DNA from: Trogon surrucura
Lineage: Eukaryota; Chordata; Aves; Trogoniformes; Trogonidae
NCBI GenBank assembly: GCA_020746105.1
Contig: CM036631.1
Span: 13,082,558-13,146,557, forward strand
DNA length: 64,000 nucleotides
Reading direction: 5' to 3'
Shown here: piece after piece, positions 1 through 14,900 of the stretch
Layout of the letters: every line of letters begins with the position of its first letter
Position numbering within the stretch: the stretch's first letter is position 1
Notes under the pieces: generated by a model
What the model was told of the DNA's origin: nothing
Seen by the model: the letters and a program-made list of their open reading frames with translations, nothing else
Database searches by the model: none
Program-made: the position numbers and the translations under genes

Positions 1-229
1 GGTAAGAGTATAGGTGGTTTAATCCAAAGTAAGACAGTAACACAAGTTGTTTTACTTAACACCGTGTAGCGGTTGTGAGTTTTGAAATGTACAGTGCAAT
101 ATAAAATTATTTCAGGAGACAAACAATATAGGTAAAAGGACAACAAAATTAGATCTGAGAAACTATTTTTTTTCCTTTTGCTGCTGCTTTCACAAACCTT
201 ATTCTGTAAAGCTTACTATCACAATGAGA

Positions 230-255
230 TTTTTTTTTTTTTTTTTTAAAAAAAA
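230..255. repeat. T18-A8 homopolymer pair
   Basis: Eighteen T followed directly by eight A, in the intron before exon A. Confidence 0.95.
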
Positions 256-2153
256 GAGGGCTGCAGCCCCAAATCTTTAATAAAACTCAATGTCTTTGCA
301 AGCAACTGCAGTAGGATGATAAGCTCCAACAGGCTTCTGGGCATTGATTCAACTACAGCTTTCTTTGTGCCACCTGAGGTGTTACCACTCCCTTCAGCAT
401 CTTGGTCTGAAATGTCTGTCCTGGCAGTACTTTTTAAGTACCAGCCATGTAAGCAGAGAGAAACTTTACAATTGGACATGCATCTCGCTGACCACACAGG
501 GAAACAGCAAGACCTCTTCAGCTACGTGTGCACATTTCGTTAGAGATGTTAAGACGCTGTTTTAAGAAATATTTTACATCCGTTTTCTTCCTTTTACAGA
601 GGAACGTCAAAACAGTTACTTCTGGCAGTGTGTGTTCTAATTTAGTGAGTAGTTGATAATAACCTTTGCTATAAACAAATCATTCTGCCAAGATCAGGGA
701 TACTGGCAATCCCTGCAGAGTTTGCACCTCTGAAGACACATGAATCTTGGAAAAGTGAGAAAGGCAGAGCACTGTGTGAGGTCAGGGGTAGGATGGTCAC
801 AACCACCGTGTATGTAGAAAAAAGAAAGCCTCCTTTCCCAAGCTTCTCTTTGTAGAATGATGTGCCAATCCCTTGTCCTGCTCAGAGATTAGACAGCAAC
901 ATTTAACTCATTTTACTTCTGATCTGCCTTTAGATGGATATTTGCACCATAAAAGGTATTGCTGTGTTCTGAAAGCTGCAAATTAGGTAGACTCAGAAAC
1001 ATGTAGTGAGTGGAACCTGGCAAAAGCCCGAGAGGTCTAATTTTTTCTAAATTGGTATTTGAGCTCCACTCAGTGGTATCCAAAAACAATGTTAAAATGT
1101 TGAGTATTGAGGAAGTGTAGAACTAACAAATTGAGGAAAATTGGTCTTGTGCTTTTAATCATTATGTGAATTCTATAACGGTTTAATTTAGCAGAAGGGA
1201 AGTCTGACCTTCCATAAATCACTAACTTATTGCTAAGATATGGATGAGTCACGGGTTTACAAGTGAGGAAATGCGCCCCCTTAAGCGAAGAACCCGAACT
1301 GATATTTGGTTGCCAAATTACAGCACTGATTGCATCCCCTGCGCTGTGTGTGCCTCTCCTCTCTGCACTGGGAAGTACGTTTGTCCTGACGTGCCATCAT
1401 CCACCACCCCCTGTATTGCCTCAGTGAGCAAGGTGGCAGAGGAATTGTAGCAGACCAGAATTATTAATTCGGTTACTTGAGTAATTAGCTATGACAGTGA
1501 AAGTGCAGGGTGATTTGAAGAAAAAAAAATAAATCTGGAACTGTGTCGACTCATTAAAAGGGCGAGAATAGATTCCAGTTTTACCAGCATCTCAGAACCT
1601 CCCACAGGTAGAGAAGTTCTGCTGAGAGTTGCCATATCATCTTTGGTAAAAACTAGCTAGAGAAATGGAATATTTGCTTACAGTGAAAGCAAAAGTCAAC
1701 AAATTTTTTCATGTAACCTTGAAGTCTTACTGTCCCTGACAATGTGTGATCTTTTTTTCTTGTCCCAAGCTATAAATTACAGCTCTAAAGCACACCAGGA
1801 TCTTGGACATGCAAGCAAAGAACCACGGTAATATTGTAAAGCTACGATATTATAGGACCTGGTTTCTCACTTTATATTTTAAGAGGTTCAGTCTTCTCTC
1901 CTCTTCCATCTCCTCCCCCTTCAAAATTTTACAAAAATTTAAAAAGTCTTTGAAATGCTAACACCTTATGCTGAAGTGTCACCTGTAATTTTATTCCACC
2001 TGGAGGCTTTCTTAGACTTTTTTTTTTTTTTTTTGCAGCATGTAACTCTATAATCTGCTGTGAAAGAGTCACGTTGCTGACTCACCCTGGCAGCCAGCTA
2101 TTCATTCTCACTAGATGTCAGAAGTATAAAGACACAGATCTCTAACACAAATG

Positions 2154-2256
2154 AGTAGTAGCAAGGGCAAGATAAGAAATGAAGGGAGAAAGACTAAATG
2201 CTGCTGATGATAATACAAAAAATCCTGTCATTTCTTATCTTGCCCTTGCTATTACT
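2154..2256. repeat. Inverted repeat, 29-bp arms, 45-nt spacer
   Basis: Arms at 2154-2182 and 2228-2256 are complementary with one G-T mismatch. The core agcaagggcaagataagaaa and three more bases pair without error over 23 bp. The spacer shows no clear structure. Outside the right arm the sequence becomes a degenerate tri-nucleotide stretch (tac/tat type). Confidence 0.92.
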
Positions 2257-5200
2257 ACCACTACTACTTATTATTATTGTTGTCAAAAAATAAAAATTGA
2301 ATTCTGAGCTAATGAAAAAAAACAGCATTGAACTGTGAATTTTCAACCATAATATGTAGTGTTCATCTACGCTAGTGGCAACATAATGGAAGCTCCATGT
2401 GTTTATATGATTTTTAAAGCCAAAAAGAGAAAATTTGGAAAGAAAGAGCTAAGTAGAGTACTTGTTGCAACTACCAGGGAAAAGTTTTAGTTGGGTTTCT
2501 GTCTGTAGATCAGTTTCCTATTTTTGGAACCAAATGTTGCTAAAATACTCCTTTACCAAGTCTTATGACACATACTTAGCCTCAAAAAATGTGACTAAAT
2601 TTCATATTAAAAATTGCAAATTACTCTTGGTTTTTAAAACACTATATTCATGTTCTGAGAGTATAAGGAAGCACTTAAACTCGTAAATTATACATTTTGA
2701 GTGGACTTGAGCAATTGTCAAAAATTAGCATTACCTGAAGTAAACTGGTTCTAAATTGAATTGACTTCATAACAACCAGAAGAATCAGTAAAAAATCAGT
2801 TCCAGAGTTACAATAAATAAATACTGGGACATAGAGTGTTAAAGGAAAAAAAAGTGTTTGTAAGTAAATCCATTTCACAGTTGGTAGCTAATCTAATAAC
2901 TGAATGAACTGGATGCTATAATAATAGTCTCTTAAACCAGGGAGAGGCAAAGATTAAGATAACGAAGATAGCCATATCTGCTCATCACACTCTTCTTCAG
3001 AGAATGCTGAACTATTTGAGTTCCATATGGATGTGCAGCAGATTATTTGCTCCAAGAAGCTTCTAATACACTTTGGCCCCATCTTTTTTGTGTGTTGGTT
3101 CCTTTTTTAGCAAGTATTTACTACGTACGTTTCTTTGGAGATCAACTTTCAAACTGATTACAAGTGGTAGCCTCCATCATAAGGAGAGGCTTGATGAGAA
3201 TTTACTGCACTTTAGGTCATTTCAAGCTGAAACTACAAAATATTGCACCTTAGGTTTGTATGACTTTCCTCTCCCTTCTTTATTCACTCAACTCACTATG
3301 CACAGGGGGGCTTTTTATACTCAGGACCTCCTTCACACACCGTTTGTGACTGTATTTCACAATACAAACCCTTCTGAACAACATCTCAGGTATATCTCCA
3401 CGAAACTGAGTTCCTGTTATTCCAATACAGGAGAGGAGTAGGTTATCAAGCAGTGCAGTAAGTTCTTCTCTCTTTAAGATACTGCTTCACAGAGTATGTG
3501 AAGCCCGTTCCAGATGAAACTTGAATTACAGCAAGAGCAACACTTCATGTGTTATTTGGTCATAAACTGGAAATGGCAAAAAGTCTGTAAAGGACAAATA
3601 AAAACATACTTAGACATATCGGGAACTTTTGGAAAGATGCAAGTTAATCTCCAGAGCAAGCAAAGTTCAGGGCTGTTATGTTTCTTTGCCTGAATGGTGC
3701 TGTTTACCCATTTGACTAATTTGTGTGTCAAATGGAATAGTTTTGTCAACATTGCAAAAGATTCAGGGGACTCATCTTGAAAAAGATGAACAAATCCTGA
3801 GGAATGCCAAGATCCCAATGAGGCAGGTGTTTTTTGACAAGCCATAGAATCAGGCTCAGTATTTCTGTATTTCACTTACAGCTTTTTAGGTTCCTTAGTC
3901 GTGATCGGAATTTTACAGCTTGGTAATGTCACACAGGGCACAAAATAAACAGTTGAGATCTTCTCCTGACAAGTGCAGTGATAAATCATTCCCTGCCCAT
4001 CAGAGACAGAAGTAGGGCACCCATTTGTCATACGGAAAGCTTGAAGCAAATGTGCCAACATCACTTGGGCTTTACTAGTGTTGTCCCCATCAACTTCTGC
4101 TAATTATGACTAAGCAGAGGATCATATCATCTTTGATTCTGCTGAACCGTTGGGACTTTCAGACTGATAAATAAGTAAATTAAACAGTTATCTTAAGTTT
4201 GGGGACAACACTGTGTTACAGTTTGGTTTTTTTTCTATAATTTTCATAGTTAATCCTGTTACTACTTGGGTGAAATAACAATATCCTTCTGTGGAAGGAA
4301 AACCATGACTGAAACTTACTTTTTATAACTGACACCTTTTTTTGTTAGTGTACTGCCTCTTTTTTACTTTAAAAGTTCAGAAATGTCTTTCTGCAGTAGG
4401 CTATATATAGCAGTACTAGATATAAAATAACTCCTATAGATACATGTGCACTTCTTACAATTCTGGACATAAATTTTACTCTTAGGAAACCTCAGTGAGC
4501 CTACTGTCTTCACTGGTCTCACAGAAATTACATGTACATGTGCAAAGACATAATATAATACTTCTATCTTGAAAATATATTCAGGTGTTGATTTCGTCTG
4601 ATTCTAATTTTCTGATAAATTGCTATAGATGTTTGTTAGACTGAACAGGCAGCTTTACTTGCTCTATTATTCTCTAGTCTGTTACAGTAGAAGTGGTACA
4701 AAAATGTAGAATTCTGAAAATGAGGGAAATCTGAATTGTAGTCCCAAGTCTTTATGTCATTACACCTGTTCAGCTTTCAAATAATACAAAAGGTCGAGGA
4801 GAAAAAGTTTATTTCTGTGAATCTGAAAAATATTTTTATACAGAGGCTAAAGCAACTGACTTAAAAAGAAGGGTGTATGTTATTCTTGGTCCATGTTTCC
4901 AGCTATTTTTAATTTATTACTGCAATCTGAATGTTTTAGTCTGAGATCTTTCATCTATCGTTAAAATTTTCAACATTTTCCTGTTCATTATAAGTCTGCT
5001 TTTACAAAATATAAGGCATCTGTAGTCTACCTGATGGCATAACATTTTGAAATGGACAATTGAACCACGAAGTGTGCATATTGATTTTATATTTATTGAA
5101 TTTATGTCTTTGCATTTGTGATGTAAACTTTGCTAACATACATGTTTACAAACTGTGTTGGAAATGCTTAAGGATAGCTACTGTGCGGATGTATATACAC

Positions 5201-5796
5201 TCAAATCTTTGTAATTATTGCCATATTTAAAGAAAAAAGTGTGTAGGAATGCAAATCTTATGTATTAGAGGATGAAGATATAGACTATATCTGTATAGAA
5301 CTTCACACCTATTTCCACCTTATTTTCAGTAGGTCATGAACCATATGACCTTCTCTTTCATATTTTAGCATCAAGTAAATAGTGTACGGAGCCCAGAAAT
5401 GTAGAGGAATGGGAAATATATGCTAACAAAAAACTGTTTTAAACTATTAGCACATGGTTGAGCTATCAGTTACGTGTCACTCCAATTGCTGCCTGTTGAT
5501 AATTCTTTGTAATTTTTGCATGAAGGTCAAGTTTAATTTAAATTGTGCTTGTAATTGGTAAAAGTCAATCACTTAAGCACACCTCCTACTGAGGCTATAT
5601 TACTTTTTCATCACTTACTGTATAAGCATTAATCAACTTGAGTTCTCGGTGTGAGCTTAACATCTTCTTTGTTGGTGGTGTGATGATAGCTAATTTGGAT
5701 AAATTACTAAAGGAGTCTGCCTCCCTTTCTGACTTCAGTTAAATTCCAGGGAAACATTCAGTGTCGCTTTTCTGAGTTTTACTTTTCCCCCTGCAG

Positions 5797-5922
5797 GAAG
5801 GAGGTGTAGTTGCTCTCTTTAAGATCTGTCGCCAGGATTGTTTCAGGTGCCTTTATCCCCAGACACTGAGAACATTGGCCTCTATTTGCTGTGTTGAGGA
5901 GGGGATGCACCAGCTGGAAAAG
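5797..5922 (+). CDS. INSC: INSC coding exon A (first in window), 42 codons
   Basis: The exon follows a ccccctgcag acceptor and precedes a gtaggc donor. It is phase 0 at both ends and exactly 42 codons. The translation starts [14 protein letters not shown] and ends EEGMHQLEK, with the segment [13 protein letters not shown] forming a typical armadillo helix pair. This is the start of the armadillo region of INSC as seen here. The preceding exon is not in the window, so the acceptor phase is inferred from the reading frame and from the match to INSC. Confidence 0.95.
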
Positions 5923-8900
5923 GTAGGCACTTCAGCATTCTTTACTGACTGCGTCAGAAACCATATAGAAGTCCTGTCTTTAATCTCTTCTGGGAATTGA
6001 TAACTTGGTGGTATTTGATACTATGCTCACTTTTTTTTGGTGACGAATACATCTTCAGTCTTCACAAAATTAGTTCCAGCAATAATGTGATCCTATTCAG
6101 TTGCTTGCAAAAATAAGCTTTCCAAGTGGGGATAATTTTCATAAACCAGGTAAACATGTTAGTGACTACGTCAAAAAAAGCAAATAGAGAAATTATAGTT
6201 TCCGGACCTTTTGAAGTGTTTGCTTAGAAACTGCAATATTGCAGACCCTTAAAAGACAGAAAGCTTTAAACCTCTTTAAATCCTTTCCTGACGTTCAGGT
6301 AGGGCACCTGCCTGTGGTTCTGCAGTACCTTGTGAGAGTTGTAATTGCACAGGAAGAACTGGGACAGATACAGCAGCTAGCCAATAGAAACACATGTCTG
6401 CTAATCCGAAGCAGGTCTCATGAAAGCCAATTTTAACTGGGGTGGCAAACATCAAAACATTATCCAGATAAAATCAATACAACTGCTTAGGCTCCACTCC
6501 GTTCTCACTCTCACTACATACTGCTGTTTTGGAAAATGAACACTTCTGATCACTAAATCATGATCTCATCCTTTGTATTTCATAAAACAGTCATCTTCCA
6601 CAGCTGAATAATGGCCTTTTCAAGTTAATGATAAATGATTTCGCTGCCACTTTACATTGACGTATTTTGTAATTTACTGCCCAGAATTCAAGCAAACCGT
6701 GACAGAACATCTGCAGCAAAAAGCAAGTCTCTGAGCTTACAGTAAATGAAGATTACTTAAATTTTTTTTGACATGATGCTGCTTCAGACTGACACCAGAG
6801 TCAGTCTAAAAGGATCTTTCATTATGTCCACTATAACAGTAGAATTAATAGAGTTGGAAAAGATTGATTTAACTCACCTGGTACAATTCCTGGCAGTGTC
6901 AACATGCATTGAATGCCAGCCATATCAAAGCTGATGAAACAAGGGTCCTGGAAAAAGTGATAACTCTCAAGCTGCTGTGTCTTTGATCTACTTTAATGCT
7001 GGTCACAAGTAAAATTGCTTAGGGTAAACTTTATCATGATCAGGACAGGAGTAGGCTTTAAAGGATTTTTAACTGAAATATCTACTGCTGCTTTCAGTAG
7101 CTCATTTTTCACCTGAGCCTCCAATGTTTAAATCACATCTTAGCAAAACTTAAGTCTGCGACACGAAGGGCTAGACACTAATCCTACTCGTCTGACTGAA
7201 CAAACAGGTTTATGACAGGAGTATTTGGTTATTACTTTGTCAACTTCTTTGCCTAAAACTGTTGCCGAGGGTCCATATGTTATGTCCAGTATATGCCTGT
7301 GTTTCCGGTGGGGGAAAATGGGATATTTCATACATCAAGAGAAATACAGAAATTTTCTCTTCAAGGAGGTTATTGTGCCTCCAAGTGCTAATGGAGGTGA
7401 AACAACATAGGCCAATACAATGCTGTGTCATCTGTAAATAATCCATCAGCTGCTGACGGCTCAGGTTTGCCAGTTTACAGCTCTGAGGAAGGACAGTAAA
7501 TAAGAAAGTTCTTCTACTCTTTGTACTTGCTTTTCACCCTTCTTGTACATGTATTTAGAAACAACAAAATATTCTGACCATGGGGAATCAATGACAAGTC
7601 AGTGGATCAAATGACTGGTATTTTGATGTGAACAGTGCTCTGTTTTTCTTATATTGTATTCTTTAAATCAAAATTATTTTTTTCCAAAGTTTGAAGTACT
7701 CTTGCAAAGAACGAAAAAGCGGGTTAACAATATTGACATTCCTGTCATTACAGAAATTACCATAGGACTTCTAATCTGGCAGAAAAGGCAGCTTCTGTTA
7801 TCCAGCTAAGTACCTAGGTGGTGGTGAATCATTTGATTTGCTCTAATGTGAATATCATTATGCCACCTAGTGCATTAAAACATCAGTGCAATTTGAATTT
7901 GATTTTTTAATGAAAGAATCTTCATTCAAAAAATAAAACTTGGCATCTAAACAATTCAAGTAATTCAACATTAAAAAAAAACTGAAAAAGTACACACAGC
8001 CAAAACACACCCCACCCCACTCTATTTTTCAATTAGATTTCACAGTCATTAAAGTGTTTTAAAGACCACTTTAAAAGAGCACCAAGAACTATGATTTCTA
8101 ATGGAATATTTGTCTGAGGGGTGAACTAGAAGCATGTGGTATGTTTTCTGCAGTAATTGCAGTGCTTAATTACTAAAGACGTTAGGAATATTGTTTATTT
8201 ACCCTGTGCTCTTTGATCTTTCCAATTCAGTAGCGACACAAGACAGTGACAAGAACATCTGTGTTAATGTGAATGGTTGTTTAGAAAGCAAGGGAGTGAG
8301 CAGTTCACACAAGGCAATCCAAGCAGAGAGTATTTTAACATTTTTCTTGGGTTTAAGATACCTGAATATTAGGCTTTCTTTATAATTAGTATAAATTTAA
8401 TGTGAATGATGTTATACTGGGTTTAAACCATTTGTCTTGAGTGAGTTTTTTTGGTTGCTATGTGGAAATACTGTCCTCATTTAGTAATGAAGGAAAGTAA
8501 CAATTGAGCACTCAGTTCCAAATCAATTATTATATGCAAAAATATTTTCCTCAATTATTTCAAAAAATAATTCTTGTTCTTCCCAGTGACGCATCTTTAA
8601 ATATGTATCTGCGTTACTCTCCCACTGGTGTGTTTTTTCACTGAGGCAAACTTCTGCTGCAATAAAAGAACTGCAGAGTTAGATTGAAAATGAATAGCAA
8701 ACAGTGCAACGTACTGCAATTTTTACTGTGCAAGTGAAACATTATTCCATTAAAAACCTGTAACTCAGCTGGGACATAGATTAAGGCCCAACTGCTACAA
8801 AACCACAATTATTTACACAGATAGCAGTTCAAGCAGCTGCCTAAATAGTATCGCTGTGCGGTGTGTGTTTACTTACACCATTTAAACTGCTCCAGAAAGC

Positions 8901-11900
8901 AGGACACCTGGAATAAGCTCATTAAGAGAAGATATTCCAGAGATGCTGGTGACAACAGTTATTACTTTCATTAATAAACCCTTTTTAACAAATGACACAG
9001 CTTTTATCCCTGTGCTTTAAGCAAAATTGCCTAGGCATAGATTATAAATTGCTTTGAATCCTTCATTTAAAGCACATTGTATCAAATTACTGATCTGCAG
9101 AAAAATAATTTGCAGAGGAGGGAGGCAAATACAAAGTGTACTAGTTTTGTGGTTGCCCAACTATGAATTTTACGAGGTCTTCTTAAGTGTGAGTGACCTA
9201 AAATCAGTTGCTCACTGCAAACCCAGTCTGATTTTTAAGAACAACCATGATCTTACACACAATAATAATTTCTGCATGATGGGGAGGCAGCCTGTCAATG
9301 ATATATATGAAAAACAAGCTTTTTGTGGGAATTAAATAAAATTCACAGCTTTTTAGGGTATGAGAGCTTATTGCTTCATTCAGCTCTAACCACTTTGAAC
9401 TTCCAGTTCCAAACATTAACCTCAGTCCAAACGAGGCAGTAACTTGTTTCAGACACAGTGTATGTCTTGCCCTGAATCTCAGCTGCTAAAGGCACCGTGC
9501 TTCACCTCGCTGGAGGGTGAGACAGACAGATATGAGAATTACAGCTGTCTTCATGTTTGAATATTCCAAATGCAAAATAGCAGGAGAAGCAAAACATTTA
9601 GTAAAGGTCTCCTAGAAAAGGATTGTGGGATTGCCAGTAATTAGGAAGGAGACACCCATACGGGCACCCGTATCTCAAAGCAGGTCTGCAGGTTGCTTAT
9701 TTTTAGACTAGTAGTGTGCAGCTTTTTGAGCAGCAGTGAAATGTTGATTTCTATTATGGCAAGTAATGGCTTATTCACAGGGCTTCCAGCAACGAGAACA
9801 TCTCAGGAAGTTCAGAGGACTGCCTCAGCCTGTTAGCCCCTCTCAATCCTCAGAGAAGAACTTTTTGATGAAAAATCTGTCTTTGTTTTTTGGCATATTT
9901 CAGTGGTTTTGCACACAGTTTCAGAACAAGAGATTAGATGGGCCTGTAACATTATAAAAATTATGTAGCTATTTTATTCTAAAATTATTTGAATTAAAGG
10001 GCTTGAAATATTAAGCATTTATTTTAAAGGAAAAATGTTTTCAAAAACCCCATAGTTTTCAAAATTTAGTTTTAATTCATGGGAAATCAAGTTACATGTA
10101 ATTCTGTCTCCTGAGCGAGATAGGGTAAGGCTGAGTATTAACAGCAAAATACAGGACTTTCAGAAGTCATTAGAAGGCGATAAGTTGTTAGGGAGCCCTT
10201 CACTTGTCTCTGTTCCACAAAATCAGCTAGCGTGCAAAGTTATAATCCTTTCCAAGTTTTTCATGGATCATGTTGACAAACACATTCTCAACACTTTTAT
10301 GAAGGGGAATATCTTCCTTGTTTTTTCCCGAAGTAGTGCTTGTTTATATGAAAAAGATACGAAAACTTCATGGCTGGGAAGAGACTGGAAGCTTTCTGCG
10401 TGCTTAAAACCACAACACGCTGGCTTCTGTGCGAGGAGCGTGTGAGATGATTTAGATGGAAAGAGTTCAAGTGATGCTTTTACAACCCTTTGGCTGGAGA
10501 CACGACTCTTCTGGTTTGCATAATGCACTTTTTTTTCCACCTGAGAACATTGTTTTGGCTCATCTTCCATGGCTGTTTGTAGCCAGGCTTTGAATTCACC
10601 CTTGTGACCTTATGAACATAATAAGCAGGAGTGGATAAAGGGGTTTCAGTGCTGTGAATTTTGAGAGAAGAGGATAATCTTTGAAAGACAGATTCAGGCA
10701 ACTTCCGATACGCAGTGCAGAGGACATCGAAACCTGATATTGAGAGCTGGAGCTGGGAACTCTGTCTCACTGTTGTCACTGGGTAATTGTGTAGGTCACA
10801 GGAGACTGAAGAGCTTCAATGAAACAGAAATATAACTCAACTGTAGGGAAGAGTGTAGAGAACAACATTTTCAAAACTGCTTTTCACGTGGCCTTTTTGA
10901 TAACCATGCAAATCTATTTCAGTAGCTGAGTTTGTAGTACAATTAGATAATGTAAAGTTCTAGGCTTGCAGCTCTTTAATTTACTGGACACTTCTCAGTA
11001 AGGCTGTTTAATTAATTGGCAGTGAAAAATGTGCTGGGTTTGGCAAATTACATTTCTGTCAAAACCCCTGTAAGATTCATTAAATCATATCTGAGAGTGC
11101 AGGAACTGCCCTTCCTCAGCTGCTGGCTTCTTCTATATTAGCTGGTGGCTCAGGTTTTACCTCCTGATTACACAGCTATGTATACATAATTAGTAAATGC
11201 AGCTTCTTTCAGCACAATCCGAGGCAAGTGTAGTGAGACTTCTTAAGTCGTTGCAGAATCTGACCATCTTCAATGTGACAAGCTGCAGTTCTAGGGTAAA
11301 ATGATTTGGAAGTCATGGAAGGGACACGTTTCTGAGAATCAGTGTGAAAACATGTTTAAAGAAAACCCACAAAACACAAAACCAACCACCTTCCCTCAAA
11401 AAAAAAAGACAAAATGAAACAAAAAAACTAACAACAACAACAAAACAACCAAAAAAGTACTAGTGGCTAATCTCTGTGGCATGTTTAAAACCTGCCAGTT
11501 ACGGAGCAGATTAACCTTTGTTTGCTTTATGGTAGCACCCACTTTATTGTGCAAAGAGAAGAGCAAGGGTTTTTTTTCATGGACTTATTCAAGAGACATG
11601 GAATTGAATAAAGAAAGACATGTTAGTGCAGAATGGTGGGACACTGCCAGATCTCTGTAGGAAAAAAAGTATACACAAAATGCTTTGGCTGAGGTCATTG
11701 CCATTATTCCAATTCTGTTAAAATGACTAATTACATTATAGTGGTTGTGTTGTTGTAGCCCTGATGGTCTAAGGAGATATGTATCAGTTGCTCTAATAAA
11801 AGATATTACCTCTCCTTACAAACTTTGCTTCACTTTAATTGTATTATAAATTTTAGAAGAGGGAGAAAGGAGCCAGCAAGCACAGCACTAAAGATAAACA

Positions 11901-14900
11901 TTTTGATAATACTGGTGAAGTAAGACAATGTGAGACTTAGCTAAGGAGTTGGTGAATATCTGCCTTGGGAGGACACAGATTCTGTGGTTTATTCATAGAT
12001 GCTCATTTAAGTGCCTGGATCAGGTGCTGCAAATATATACACATGTACTTAGCCTTAAGCATGGAGTAATTTCATTTAAAAGCAAGAAAACCACTACCTG
12101 TTAAAAATTTCACCAGAGATGCACATTTGCTGGTCTGTTTGTGATTGGGGTTTCAGACCGCAATAAATTTCACAGAGTAAATATTCATTTGGTGATCCCT
12201 GAACACACAGTGCTGTGGAATAAAGCAAAACTTGGAATCAGATCAAACAAGTTCAAGACCTTTTTGATAAACCTTGTCTGTCCTTTCAACAGAGGCGCAG
12301 CAAGCGGTCTATGAATTGATACATGAATCTATCTATAAATGAATAACAGAAGTGTGAGCTGTCTTCTAAGCCAACAATGGATGCTTGAAGTCTTTTGCCT
12401 TTAGTGTGAATCCTTTCACATCACTCACAGATTTAGGCTTTCCTTCCCTTTGTCCTGTGCTTGGAAGGGGCTTATTGCTTAAGCATGGATCTGTGGTAAC
12501 ATGTCCACGTGCAAAAAACTCTTAACAGTCAAAGCAGCCCTGTTTTTTACCATGTTTCAGTAAGACCTGACCAGGAGAAGGCATTGCAGTGGCATTCAGG
12601 TATTATCGGTGATATGCTGAGAATAAATCTTGCCACTGCTCTGTTGCATTTTTTTTTCATGGCTCCAGAGCAGTGTTCGTGCAGTGAGAGCTGACAGAAT
12701 TAGGTGTACTTTGGCATTTGACTCTCCTATATGATGCAGTCCCCAAAGGAGGAACAACCTCTCTTCTCATCTATCCCTCAGCTCTGTCTTTTTATGTATC
12801 TCTACTTTTTTAGCTGAGATGTAGAAGTCTTCTGATTTTTTCCTTCTTGCTTTAAAAAGGTAAGTTTCATTGAAATAGATTTTGAAAGCTGAAAAGGCAA
12901 GTCCTCAAAGTATACATTATTGAGGTGTAGATTTCAGTGAGCAAGATCAAACTGGAGCGGTGCCTGTAGATTGCCATTCCCTCCAACTTCATTTTGAAAA
13001 TTTGAGCTGGTGCCAAGTTACCACTCTGCACTTGTTTGCCTTCCGTATAATTTACACCTGGTTTTTGCAGTCAGTTATGTTGGTATTTTATGCTATCTAT
13101 TGATTTTATATTTCACTATTTTATTTAAAGCACTCCAAATAGCTCTAGATTTATGTTTCAAAAAGTCAGGATGTTAAGAGAATTTTATAAATGAAAAATA
13201 ATTTGGAAATCACCAGATGATGATTTTTCTGTAATGATTTAAAACATTGCTTAAAGTGATGACAGTGATCAGGGCAGCAAATGATCCACGAATGACGTCT
13301 GAAGGAACAGAAGCCAACACATGAAATGACAGGTGGGTTTTCCCTACCTAATAATAATAATAATAATTTATCAAGCAAATTTAATTTTAAGATGAAAGAA
13401 GCAGCTTAGTCAGCTCCTAAACTGAAGGCAGAGATTAATGAGAATCAATTGAAGCATTTAAAAAGAGTGCAGGGAGAGAGCTATTTTGGACCTCAGATAT
13501 TGCTCTTGTCCCTGATAGAGGCAGAAAGGAAGCTGGAAAGACATGGCCTTACAGAAAGACCTATCAGATGAGTAGCATTTGTAATTCTTTTTCTCTCAGT
13601 CAACAAGAAACTGTTGTATCACACATCTGCATTTGGATCTGTGTGTAGACACACACGCTGAATGTACTTGCATTGTACGCAACAGATAGATAATCTGTAG
13701 CCACCGTTGTGTGAGGAGAGGTAGGGGTGAAAATGCTTGTTAAATGAGATGGCTCACCCCTCACAAAATCTCTGCTGAAGTTAGATACCCTGGTCTAACT
13801 GTGACCCATCCTGCTGTGGGCTTCATGACTCAGCACTGTTGATGATTTTTGCGATTCATTAGAAAAGTCCAAAGAGATTACTGTCCAGAGCTCCCATTTC
13901 TTGTTTGGCTCGCTTTCGAGCTTACCTAAAACTCCACTAATTTCAGAGGCAGGAACAGAAGCATACCTATGTAATTTTGTTACACAACAGGAATTTAAAT
14001 GCCTTTGGAGCCTGGGAATTCAGCACTAGCATAATTTTCCCTTCTGAAGCTTCTGCTGCATTTATTTTTGTGCCTGAGTTTACCATGACTCTTGGACTTT
14101 TCTAGTGCTCTATTTGGTTTCTTGTATATCTATTCTTCCTTGTGTAACATTAACTTATCTATGAATGAGTTTATCTCAATTGGACTTGAGGAAACATGAC
14201 AGAGGCTGCCAGACAAACTAACCTTTGGTGTGGTAGTGAAAATCGGTCATCTATTGGGCTAAGAGTCAGAAACTGAGTGTGCTGAGGAAAATTATTTTTC
14301 CTCTCAAGAGCATCCATATTCTAAGTGAGCTTCTCAGCCTGACTGCTTCCTTCGGTTTGTTTTTTAGTTCAAACTAACAAAATACGTAAGCATCACCTTA
14401 TGCTCCACTTAGACCATGGCTCTTTTCCAAAACTGCTTATGTAGTTCCTGTACTCCCATGAGTTTGTCGATTTCAACATGGAATTAATAAGCCTCCTGCA
14501 TCACAGCACTCATCGATGTTCACACTTCCTTAGGCACTGGGGCTGTAAGAGTTCTGCTGTAATACAAGGTTTGGCACAGGTATAAGCTGGGAGTCTTTTC
14601 TAGCTGCAGGCACTAAGGAACCCGTGCAAATCAGGTGCCAGCAGTGCTCCCAAAATGCACAAGCTGGGTACTGTTACTGGAAGGGAAATCGACAAATTTG
14701 TATTTTACAAGATCTCGTTTTATGTATATACTGTTGCTTCTGTTTGATGTTTGCCAAAATGATGGTCAAAATACATGGTTCAAAACCTCTTTTATCTTTC
14801 CTCCTCTACAGTAGCTGTAGCAGAGTTAGAAAATGCTTTACAAAACAGAGAAAAAGTGCATACAGGAGACAGCTTTCACCAGTTCTAGTACTATCTAACT

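Larger units (their letters stand above)
1..5796 (+). other. INSC: 3' end of an upstream INSC intron
   Basis: No exon that fits INSC by both frame and splice sites was found here, so this is read as the end of the intron before exon A. It contains homopolymer tracts (T18 then A8 at 230-255; T17 at 2018-2034), a 29-bp hairpin at 2154-2256, and a small self-complementary acatgtacatgt near 4530. Otherwise I see only AT-rich unique sequence. Confidence 0.7.

Noticed and set aside
2018..2040. T17 followed by gcag, a textbook-looking splice acceptor
   Set aside because: The downstream frames close soon or do not resemble INSC, and no matching donor with conserved coding sequence follows.
3073..3441. 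122-codon open frame in the intron before exon A
   Set aside because: Low-complexity hydrophobic composition, no recognisable domain, no splice sites in phase with INSC; consistent with a chance frame.
6835..6900. Possible old inverted CR1 fragment (agagttggaaaagattgatt and following)
   Set aside because: Resemblance to the CR1 3' end is weak and lacks the tail and the diagnostic block; kept out of the feature list.
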